Below are positions 36,901 to 48,900 of a stretch of DNA of 64,000 bases, piece after piece. Both the position numbers and the translations under genes were made by a program. Within the stretch, counting starts at the first letter, position 1. Each line of letters begins with the position of its first letter. The stretch comes from Diadema setosum (taxonomy: Eukaryota > Echinodermata > Echinoidea > Diadematoida > Diadematidae), in the NCBI RefSeq assembly GCF_964275005.1, contig NC_092706.1, forward strand, positions 12,009,846-12,073,845, read 5' to 3'. Below the pieces are notes generated by a model. It was not told the DNA's origin. It was given only the letters and a program-made list of their open reading frames with translations, and did no database searches.

Positions 36901-39900
36901 AGACCCAGTGATCCCTGACAGTCCCATCAGTGCCGTGTGCCCCTTCCCACCGGCGCCGACACCGGCACCCCCGCCACGCCCCAAAGTCCCGCCCCGCCTC
37001 AATCGCGCCCTGTCCATGCCCTCGTCCAAGAAGCAGGCCTCCGTGGCTGGGTGTGTCAAGAAGGCAGTGGCCGAGTTGAAGCAGATGAACGGGTCACAGC
37101 CATCCATGCCCAATGCACCAATCAAAGAAAAAGAGGTTGGCATTAAAGGGATGGTACAGTTTTTGTGGAGATAAGAATTGGGCTTTTAACTTCTTGCGAG
37201 ATACTCAGAAAACACTTATGATATAATACAGAGCATACTGACTGAAACATCCAAAAACAAAGTAACACAAAGCAATCGTGATAAAGTGTGGGTCCCACAC
37301 TTTATCAGAATCGCTCTTTTTTTTTGGATATCTCAGCCATTTCAAAACCAATTTTCATCAGATGAACGTTGAATCCCTCATAGAATTACATGCTCGTTCA
37401 TATTTCATAAGAGGTTTCTCATTATCTCACCAAAGAATGTTAGAAACCTTAAATTAGGTCTCAACCAAAACTATAGGATCCCTTTAAATCCCTATAATGC
37501 ATGTAATGCTTTTCTTGTGTTTGTTGAGACACTGTAAGTGTTTTGCAGATTGTATATCACGTGAGGTTTGGCTATCATTTCCATTTGATTTTATGATAAG
37601 ATGGTCACTCACACGATCTTCACTATAGGAAACACACCAAACTGCAAAACCCTTATTCTATACATACAGAACCATATATTTCACACAAAAAGATACATTG
37701 GAGATGATATCTTTATGAATGGATTGATGTACACTGTAGTATTTTTGTTATTGAAGACCATTGAATGGTTGCATGGTTGATATGCTATCTAGAGTTTCAT
37801 GTGAGACTCACACTAGCTCTCATAATGGTTCTGACAGTGATAGAGTGGCTATTTCTGGCACTCACTCTGTCTTATTGAATCGATGTACAAGATCTGTCAT
37901 AGAAATGAAAGTGCATTATCCATTTATTATTAAAGTAATTGTTATATTAGGCAAATTAATCACTTTGCAGTACATGCGCATATATGTATATAAAGATATG
38001 AATATCTGTATTGTATGAAGTCTCTGATTTAATCCCATCTAAAGTTCAGTTTACCAGTTTATATACTGAAATATGATTTTATTAAATTAGTGCATTTATA
38101 TGCATTTCTCCAAATTATTCATGCACACTGTGTGCCCCGATTTGTCTACACAGCTGCCAATGCACTTGAGTGTTGATTGTGCATAAAAATTATGTATTAC
38201 ACTTTCTACCACATGTGCTCATATGACATTACTTGGTAAATATATGGTATTTTTGTCTTCTTGTGCGGGGGCATAATAATGAAATGCTTGTGTGTGTCTG
38301 TGTGTGTGTGCAATTAAGTGCTGAAATTGTATTGTTTTGACCACTTACTGTGTACAATTTGTGTTGTGTCTGCTTTTAGCTCATAGACCAGATTGTGAAG
38401 GGTGTTCTGGAAGGTCTCGATGGCAGTGCGCTGGAGCGTTCCAGGCCTTCTTCGTGGGACCCCTCTCTGGGCCACACCCCTGGGCGATCACCCCCACGCT
38501 CCTCCCCAATCCCGGTGCCTGAGGGTGCGATGCCCAAGACTCGACCTCAGGGTTCAAGAAGTGAGTGACATTTTATTGAATCAATTTAACTGCAGCTGTA
38601 TAGCTTGAAAGATTGTATCTTGGTCTGAATTTTTGTCTGTTTATATACTTATTCTGTATATCATTTCTTCCTCATTCGGAATGATGGTATGTTACTTTGG
38701 TAAGGATACATTCATTGTGATATCATTTGACATTCTCACAAAATCCTCCATGCATTTGTTGCTGTTGTTTTTAGAAAGAGGCTTTGAGTGCTAATGTATT
38801 TTCATACCACATGAGTATGTCATTTGATCACACAGGAAATTTTCAGACTCGTACACTAGACTCAACCACCCCCCCCCCCCCCCATAAAAAGAGAGGGGGA
38901 GAGAAAAAAAGAAAGAAAGAAGAAATCCAATGCATTAGTATGAATTGTAACCGGAGGTGTCATAATTGAAGACTTATTAAATGTGTATTATGTAGATACT
39001 GCTTGAGACTTTCCTGTCCGCTATCTTTGTGAAAACCAGTCACACATTTACTTGATCAATTTGATCAGGCAATCTGTGTAAAAGTATTAAGTTGATGGCC
39101 AACATAAATTAAGGGCTCCTTTTTTCTTCTTTTTTTTTCTCTATTTTATTCATTCTATTTTATGTTACTCCTGAAGACAATTTAAAATGTGTCTACAAAG
39201 TATTTTACTGATGATTTCATTTTGAGCATTATGTTAAAGGAATGCTCAAAAATTTATAGTAGTTTTTCATGATGCAAAATGTTGGTAAATGAATCAAAAA
39301 ACATCAAGCACCAAGTCTCCCAGTTATCAGGCCAAGTTGATGATGACTGCATAAACTGGAAAATATACGAACACGAAAATTATATTGATACATTGTTGAA
39401 TTCGCTGTAAATTGTTATGTCTATATAATTATTTAGTTGGACATGTATTACTCATGCAGATATCGTGTGGAAGTTTCAGTAGAAATGTGATTGATTTATT
39501 GAAAGAATTTCTGTTGTATGTTTTCGCGCATGCAGTCAAACTGGACCACATTGGCATCTCGTGTGCGCGATGCAAGTCACCCATCTCTGGGGTCAGATAC
39601 AAGTGTGGGTAAGTACTACAAATGCCTTCGCCAAATCTGTAGATTTGTTGTTACCGTGTATGGTCTGTTTCCAAATATGTGATTGTATTTAACAGTGAAC
39701 TTACAAAATCTTCTGTTTTACCCTCCGTTCTCCTATTAAAAGAGTTTGTTTTGATGCGGCATCTGTGTGTATTCCCCTGACACATGCTTTCAGCAGAGGA
39801 TCATTGCTTTGTATCCCATTTTAAGACACTTGTTGGTTGTACTTTATTATAAAGTCATTATATATTAATGCCCCCTGATTTCATCAAGGGGCATTTCATG

Positions 39901-42900
39901 AAGCATTTTGTCAGATATTTTTTCTTACAAACTGTTATAAGCTACTGAAATCCTTGCATCTGTTTGGCTGAGAGCAAACTTGTCCGACAAATTTGTTGCA
40001 CAAAACGCTTAATGAAATGCCCCCCCCCCCCCCCCATATCTGTTCTTATGGTTTCCATGCTGGCATTTTTATGCCTCCGCCACAAGGGTTGCAAGAGCCA
40101 TATTTAAAGAATTGGACCATCATATATATTTCATAATTTTACTAGGTCAGGATTCTGTTGTTGGTCAACTTACTTCATGAACAAAGAGGGAGGTAAGAAA
40201 GTACTCCCTTGGAAAATGTCAGTGGATCTGCACAAGTTGTACAACAGCCATCCAACACACGTATACATGAGTAGCAACCACACACGAGGATGTGCGGTGT
40301 AGTATCGGTGTGGCTTGTAATGTTAGTGCAAATGTGTTTGTGTGTGTGTATGTGTGTGTACATTGTACATGCATCGTCAGGATGTGCATGGCAGTGTAGA
40401 CATTTTTTCTTTTTCTTGTGCTTCCGTTCTCGCAGACACTGCATAGCATTTGACCTCTGCGAAGAGTGCGAGGCAATTGACGGTGTCCATGATCGCAACC
40501 ATGTGTTCCTGAAACTCAAGCGCCCTACCTTCCGCATCGGGCTCAAATCGGACGGAAGCATCATGCCAGTACTCAAAGGCCCCATTTATGCTGATGACGA
40601 CTCTCCAGTATGGGCTTACAAGTAAGATCAAGAACTCCACGATTGTTTTTCCTCAAAGCTCTGCTATACCTGTCATTTTTTTTTCATTCATTCTTTTACT
40701 TTTTATGCAACTCTGATACTACACAGTATGAAGGATCCTATGTTAACGCATATTTGTGATGATGGGTAAAGTTGATTCATAGAGAAAAAGGTTGGAAAAA
40801 GTTTTCTTGTTGAAGCTCGGAAACGGTGGAGCTGTTCTGCTGCTTTGTTTCCTTCATAGTTTTCTGTTAAAGGGAACCCAAACCCAAAGAGCAATGTGGA
40901 TTGAGTGAAAGCAGCAACATTAGTAGAACACATCAGTGAAAATTTGAGAAAAATCAGACAATCGATGCAAAAGTTATGAATTTTCAAAGTTTTGGTGTAG
41001 GAACCACTGGATGAGGAGACTACTAGAGGTTATGGCGTATGAGTGGACAACAATATAAAGAAAATATAAAGAAAATTCCACATTCCATCAACTTGATACT
41101 GACATATGTTAAGGGTAGCAGTTATTCCTCCTGCTTTCTGAAAGCGGTCAGTCAAGTTCTCTTTCATAATGCTAGAGAAGTGAGTTTTTGTGGAATTTTC
41201 TGTATATTTTCTTTATATTGTTGTCCACTCAAGCCACATTGCTTTTTTGGTTCGGGTTCCCTTTAACCCTAACTAGGCCGGGCTATTTAGGTAGATCATA
41301 GAGCCGAGGGGGGGCCTCCCAGAGAGCCAGCAAGAATGAGAATGGCAATACATTTCACCGCCAAAGTTACTGTATGGATACAAATAGCTTGACACCATAA
41401 GAAACTCAATTAGATACATGCAGTCCAGCATCATGTAGGCAGGAAATCTTGTGGATGTCAACACACCCCGCTTGACAATGTGTGTTAATTTTACACCTTT
41501 TGGGGAAGAGTGAATGGGACATGTATGGGGTTGATGGAAAATGGAGACATTTGTTAAATTTCTCAGCTTGGGCAATTTCTGTCGATTTCATGTGTTCATC
41601 ATTTCATAAACAGGTATTTTTGTACATTTTTGTCCATGCCTTGGTACTTCTAGTTGTGAAGTAGAGGGCAGTATTCACAGGGTATTGCTGATGCCATAGT
41701 AGATATCAGAACAGTGCGGCTCTATTATACAAATGATGCACAGGACAGAGTGGATCGGGGAGAATTGCATGCGCGAGTTTAACTTTGGAACTGTTTAAAC
41801 CCATGAGTGCAGCGAGTAGGTTTTAGAGTGTTCCAAGTTAAACAAGAGCATCCAATTCTCACTGATCCACAAAATAGACCAGTGCATCATTTGTGTTATT
41901 AATTGGGCCCGTTAATTCATGAAATACAACCATTTTCCCCATCATGAGCCCGGTACACCTACAGCACTATACAAGACTTGAGCCATGCATTCGGATTTTA
42001 CCGGACACATGGCTCAGTGTGGATCAGTAAAAATCAGTGCATGACAATTGACCAATCAGATTTCAGAGATTCTAAAGCCCATCTTGTTATTATTATTATT
42101 AGTAGTAGTAGTAGTAGTATTTTATTTGGCTTTCAATCACAAATATATTACATTTTTCGAAATCAGAACATACACTGGAGTGGTAAGGGTGCACCAGGTT
42201 GGGCAGCCCGGGTCTGGAAAGAGCCAACTAAATGACTTGGGCCCACAGGCCATCCTCCCCTAACCACCTTGTGCACCCAAAACAGTCAGTTAACAATATA
42301 AAAGATACAAATTTCATTAAGAGGCATACATAAAAAACAAACAAAAACATAAACAAAACAACTGTTTCATTTTAAGTGTCAGTTTAAGATATATGTAAAT
42401 GCCAATCTTTCTTATTCCATTAATATCAGGTCATTTTCTACATTAAAAAAAACTAGCAAAAAAAAAATATTAACAGTACATTGCATATATGCATGTCAGC
42501 TCTTAAATGGCTACCGACATCAAAGCCTGACTCGCTTAAAAATATATACAGTTAATGCACAATCAGAATTGTGGGCTCCTCCTTCTTGACCATATTTCAG
42601 GAACAAGAAACTGGAGGAGAAAAAGGCCAGGAAAGAGGCCCTGGCGGAGCTGAAGCGCAAGTACCGGGAGGAGAAGCGTCGTGCCAAGCTAGAGCACCAC
42701 GCCCAGGTCTCGCCCATGAAGCGCGAGCGGATCGAGAAGATGGCGCAGCGGCAGGCCGAACAGATCATGGCGGCAGCCAGCGTTGCCGTGACGCCCACCA
42801 CCACGACCACAGCTGCCGGCAGTGCTGGGGAGACGACTCCCCTCATCGTACAGTGAGTTCAGCCGAAGATCTCCCGTAGCATTTTATCATAAACTCACCT

Positions 42901-45900
42901 CCTTGATTTCTCTTGCGCAGGATGCTTGTGTTATCTTGATCGATGTATTGTCAAGATCTTTTTTGTAACATTGCATGAGTATAGATTATGTTCATTGTTA
43001 TGTTCATTGTTAAAATAATGCCATGACATCCTGTGTTTTGTTACAGTCCTTTGCTGCTTTGTAAAAAATAAAAATAAATAAATAAAATAGAAATGTTAAG
43101 ATTTGCTCAATCAGTGATGTACGTGTCTGTGTTTTGTTTGTGTCTGCTTCTCACATTGTGTGAGAAATAGGGTTTGACACAACACAACATCAAAGTTTTT
43201 CTGTGACATTTATTATAAAAAAATGCTGCAGTTTACCTAGATCTGCTGTACAACAACGTAGCAAACCAACACTCATTCTTGTCTTCGTATGTATATCAAC
43301 AAATATGTGTTCACAGAAGAAGGGAAAACAAAACCCAAGAGGGAAGCTCTCATTCATCACCCAGTGAAGTGTCCAGAGATCAATGTTGTAGTCATCAAAT
43401 TTGCACTTACGGAGATGATTAAGTCTGACGTGATGTACCTTAGAAGTTAAAATTAGTTTCATTTCCTGTCTGAGAAATCATACTTGGGTGGGGATCTCAA
43501 TATGCTTGCTTTCTTTCCTCATTCTTGTGTTCAAAGCAGCAAGTTTGATGCAACTTTTGTGCGAGATGGCAACCTTCCGGACGGCACCCACATGCAGCCG
43601 AAGACCAAGTTTGTCAAGAGCTGGATCATGCTCAACAGTGGCAACATCAAGTGGAATTCGGACACAAAGGTATTGATATACACACTGCTTCAGCCTGGTT
43701 AAATCACGTGATTGATCGCATTGATGCTTGAGTTGTGGAGTATGTTTCGGTTTCATACCTCAAAGGTGCAGCCTTTGTGTGCAGTCAGGCCACAGTGTAT
43801 ATTTAGATCCATGTCTTACTCATGCAGTGTAGCAAAGGGATTGTCCAGTTGAGAGTCCTTACAGCCAAACCTGTGTAGTGTATGTTTAAGTTTCATGCAT
43901 TGTAGATGTGCAATGACAGAACCTGTAGTCAATTTGTCAAATCTTTAAGACTGTGGTCAAAGTTTGTGTCCAGTTGAATGCATTGAGTGTCAAATGATAG
44001 AAGAAAACTCATGTGAGTATTACACTCCCTTTGTGTGGTTTGCAGCTGAAGTACTTGTGGGGCGACATCAAGATTCTGGCCTCGGACCCCATGGAGATCC
44101 CGCCCCTGTCGCCAGGGGAGGAGGCGCCCGTCTGCGTGGACTTTGAGGCCCCGCCCGCCCCGGGCCAGTACCAGAGCCATTGGAGGCTGACGCAGAAGGG
44201 GGAACAGTTTGGCCACCGCGTCTGGTGCAATGTCGTTGTGGACGAGCCGGAGATCTTGGAGCCGAGATGCGAGCAGAAGAAGACTCTTCAGGAGGAGATG
44301 ATCCTCCCAAGGGTTGAGGTAAGATGAGCTGCACACCCTCCCCCACTCCCCTTCCCAATCCCTGATGCTTACCAGTATTAAGAAAAACAAAAAACCAAAT
44401 TGCAACGGATATTCAAAGAAGAGGCAAAAGAGACAGAGCTGGTGGTGGAGTTTCGGAGTGTTTGCTAGAGGAAGGAAGATGCCATAGATTGGTCGAGTTA
44501 ACGAGAAAGTGTGGGAGCAGGTGCTGTTAGTGTAAGATAAAGTCAACCACTCTTAGTTTCGGGGACAAACCCAGATCAAAAGGAGATGGTGATAATGATG
44601 GCGACAGAAAAATACCCAAACTCAAGAAAACCTGCAATTTTCTGCAGGGCTCCCTGGGATTCTCCCCAGTGAAGGGGGGAGCGTTGTCCCTCCCTTGACC
44701 CTCCCATACAAATGCGCAAGCACAGTGAACAAGATTCTGCACCCCTGCAAATTGTTGCAGACCCACTTGCCTCAAACTTTCCTAGTGATACTGCGACCAT
44801 CTCTCACACATGCTATTGTTAAGTGGTGTACGGCGAAAAGCTTGTGCATTTAAACGTATTTGGTAATATGCCAGACATGCAGGGTGCCAATAAATTTTGG
44901 TTTTGATTTTGGGGATTTCCCCTCTGCAGGAAAGTGAAGCGACAGAGGCAGAGCACAATGAGAACACGCCTTCCAGCGCTGTCGCACACCTCCAGAGTGA
45001 CCAGTCGGACAGTTCCACTCCGTCACGGGTGGTGTCGTCGTCCGACCTCCTCACCGCCCAGGACGTCCTCTCCTTCGAGATGCTGAGCATCAACGACGAC
45101 CGCGACGCCGACAAAGAAGTGGAGGGTGTGAACAGCCCCGCTACCATGGCAACTCCAAACAACACACCCATAGGTGAGCACAGTGCTTGAATCTGATGTA
45201 ATGATAGCACATACAAGTAGTATCTAAAGAGGAATGTATTTCTTTAAGAGTCTAACCATTCTTGAGTGTATTGAAAATAACCTCTTCAGGTAAAGTATTG
45301 TTGCATGTTTTTCATCTGTTGTTACATTGTTGGTATTTGAAAGGATTTTTGTAACATTTGTTATCATGAAACCATTCACCCATTGAACACTTGTCTCCAG
45401 TATACTTGGGAAGGTGTGTGTGGGAAACTTGTAACAGCAAAATTAGCTTGTCCACAATGAATATGGGGCATTCAGTATTTATGGACAAGTACTTTCAGTC
45501 TTCTCAAATGTGGTGTAATTTGCTCTTTAGAGGCCTTAGATAATTCTGCAAACAAAATAGTCGTTGGTGTACAACAAGAATAGGGCGCAAATAAAAGAGA
45601 TGCTATATTCTGCCATTTGAAATATTGTCAATAAATGATAACAAACCTAATGAATCGATGCAGCATGAAGTCCTGTAAAGGTGGTTTCTTCGACTAGATG
45701 GAGTTGAAACAGTCACAATGATTTAGCTTGGGTCTGTCTCTTGTTTTAGTCGGGCTAACCCCTTGCATCTCACCGGTGCCCCAACTGGATGAGAAGCTGC
45801 TGAGCAGGCGCGTCTCCGAGCACAGCGACCTGGAGATCGTCCATCCGGAAGATGTGCCAGAGATCGTGGAGAGTTCCAACTCGAACAGTGGGCTCTCCCC

Positions 45901-48900
45901 AGTGAAAGTTCTTGATGGTGTGGCTGTTGCGGATCCCATGTCAGAACACGAAGGTAAGCGTGGCTGTTGACTGATAGCATCTAAAGGGCTATGACAGTGT
46001 TGCAGTTAGTTCTTGTATGTGCACCTTTCATTACATATTTACATGTGATAGTGTGTGGCATGTTTACTCGCTATGAAAACCCCTGAAAACAGTTCTTGTA
46101 CTGATAACTGCTCTAATTTGTTCTTGCAACATACACCTTCAGATGCAGTGGTTTCTATCACTCACACCAGCAATTTTGTTTGAGTTCAACTCAACTTATG
46201 GCCTTGTCTGCCTTGCAGACAAGGCTGTACTATGACATTAAAGCTAAAAGTTGGTCATTCCATTTCGCCAGTCCCTTCAGAACTCCTTGTCAATTTATCT
46301 TCCCCAGACGACGTCGAGAGCATTTGCAGCTCGTCGGACAGCGACATCTTGGATGACTACTGTGTTGTGCCCCTGCCGGACTGCTTTGATCCCACCAAGC
46401 CACTGGACAAGTCCCTCATCATGTCCAGGTCCTCTCTGAGCTCATCCATGGTGAGTGTCCGGCATTGGTCAAACCTTGTCCACGCACACAGTTGCATGCG
46501 CACACCTACATATATCACATATTTTCTGTCTCATTGTTTACTCTCCTTCTTTGTTTCTCTTAAATATCAAATCAAAAAATTCCAGTCTGTTATTGCTTAA
46601 TATTGATTATAATGAAGAGTATTACACATTTTGTGTGATTCATAATTTTTGAATATCTTTTTGTACTGGTATTATGTTCAATATCTTTTTATAGCGGTAT
46701 ATTTGTGCTACTTTTAGTAGTAAATCAAACCTTTCAGTGAAATTTTCCCAACTGTGAACATCATACATCAGCAGAGGATAGGGATACAGTTTTCAGAGAA
46801 AGGATATTTTTGTTGTGTACTCCACACGATAGCTTTGTTTATGTAATGTCTATCTTTTCATCGTGATACACCAGCAAATTTCTCATTATTTGTCAATCTT
46901 AAAACATAGACCTCCTCGACAGTGCTGCCACCACATTCTGAGAGCCCTCCCCTGGTGCGGTTGCCAAGCTACGAGGAGAGCCAGGCTGAAGTGGAGAGGA
47001 CATCATCTCAAGAGGACTCGCTGACCCCAACTCCGCCGGCAGAGGAGGGTGCTGAGAGCACCGTCGACTCTGCGGACAGCATCCAGTCAGTCCCCGACGA
47101 AACCCTGTCTGTCACCGAGGACTCCGGCACTGCCGTTGATGCGAAATGCGAGCCCGAACAGAGCAAAGAGGAGGATAAGGATGCCGCCACACCCGACGAC
47201 AATTTGATAGAAGAACCCGTCACACCAAGCAACACCCCAGCTACCGAGGCAGCCGCGCCGTCAGTGGATGCCCTCCTGAGCACTTCCAACCCCGCCCTTG
47301 AGACGGCACCCCTCATCCCGCTGGTGGCTGCAACCCCTCGTCAGCAGCCAAGCACCACTACATCCCCATCACCGGCCCCCGCCGGTCCCAGCCAGCAGAC
47401 CGTTACCATGGCACCCATGCCCGACATTACTCTCCTGGCTACATCATCAGACATGCCCCATGCTTCTCTAGAAGATGGCGTTCTCATCAACCCGGAGGGC
47501 AACGTCCTGTATGTGGCTCATCTGCAAGATGACGCTAGGGCAACAGCCCCGGCAGATGTAAGTGATAATCTCGACACAACTTTGCTTTTTGAAATATTAT
47601 CTTGTGTGACATACATAACTGGAACGATTTATGTATTGAATGTTTTTCTTCCCTTTTCTTTACAGGGAAGATTAACTGCTCACTGTGAGTTTCCTCAGAG
47701 TTAGTAGCGTTTCTTCGCATATTTGGTTTCATTTGTTTTACTTCTTAAAGAATGGAAATAAAATCAATCAAAATATAAAAAAAAACGTAAACATTGCTCT
47801 CTTTCTGAGACACACAAGCCTTGTGTAGGATAGATTATACTGATTCAGTGCTTTAAACATGTTGTACATGTGAATCTTTCACAACAGAATGACAAAGCAA
47901 AGAAGGACAGAACGACAAAGGAGTTTTTCTGAATGTTCTATTTGATAACACTTTGCAACTCTGTCACACGATTTGTTCTTGCAGGCCCCGGAGCAGCCGG
48001 CCGAGAGGCAGGAGGAAGCCGAGGAGTTCCACGACGCTCAGGACACGCCCAATGATGCGGCAGATGATGACCAGGAGGGCAGTAATGAGTTCCAGACAGA
48101 CCCCGTGGAGTTGCTGGGGTAATGATAACCTCTGCCAAGGAGCTCAATTATGTTTGTGTGTAGTTGCATTTGTTTGTTTGTTTGAGTTTGTTGTGTGTCT
48201 TTGCTTGTTTGTTATGAGACTTCTGGGTCCCTGGGGAGCCCAAAGCCCCCAAGTTAAGGAATCTTAAAAAATCTCCTTCTCTCGAACCAAAAGTGATAGA
48301 GCTTTGTAAGTGCTACAAGTAAGTACAGTGGTGACTGCAGTTTCAAGATATTTACCTTTTAGTGGGACCACTTTGTTTTACTTTGTTTTTGGATATATCT
48401 TGGTCATTTCAAACTGATTTTCATCAAATAAACTTTTAATTCCTGTTAGAATTGTATGCTCTTTGATATTTCATATAAGTGGTTCCTGATATCTCGCAGA
48501 AAGTTAAAACCTGAATCCCCATCTCAACCAAAATGATACCATCCCTTTAAGAAGGGGCATCATTTGACTCGTCCCCTAGGTTGTCCATAAATTATTAGAT
48601 GGAGTAACAGTCTGTCTCTGTATCCATTCGTCCATCAGATACACAGCAGCGAGGGCTGTAGAGGTGGCTGGAAGCGTGGTTCGCCATGCCTTTGACTCCG
48701 CTGCCAGCTCCGTCAACGCCCTTCTCCGGCCACAGGTAAGGGGACAGACATTAAACTGACACCAGTCAGTGAATTCGGGTAAACTTCTGAAGTCTGCAGT
48801 TTCGTAGTGAAGTTCATATCATCATGAGGTTTTAGGCAGAACAAAGGAAGGATAGCATGCAGTGGTAATGCATTGCCTTGGAAATACTGTAATTCTCTAT

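Larger units (their letters stand above)
44319..46307. other. NBR1 introns 11 to 13
   Basis: Introns 44319-44929, 45174-45749 and 45954-46307 hold unique sequence only. Minus-strand open frames across 44527-45216 and 45694-45980 overlap coding exons antisense and lack family features. Confidence 0.5.

Noticed and set aside
43929-44546. Minus-strand open frame of 205 codons
   Set aside because: It overlaps NBR1 exon 11 antisense and has no domain character; GC-rich exon sequence explains the lack of stops.
47667-47685. Possible 19-nt exon (GGAAGATTAACTGCTCACT) with ttacag and gtgagt borders in NBR1 intron 15
   Set aside because: Inclusion would break the phase between exons 15 and 16, which join in frame directly.
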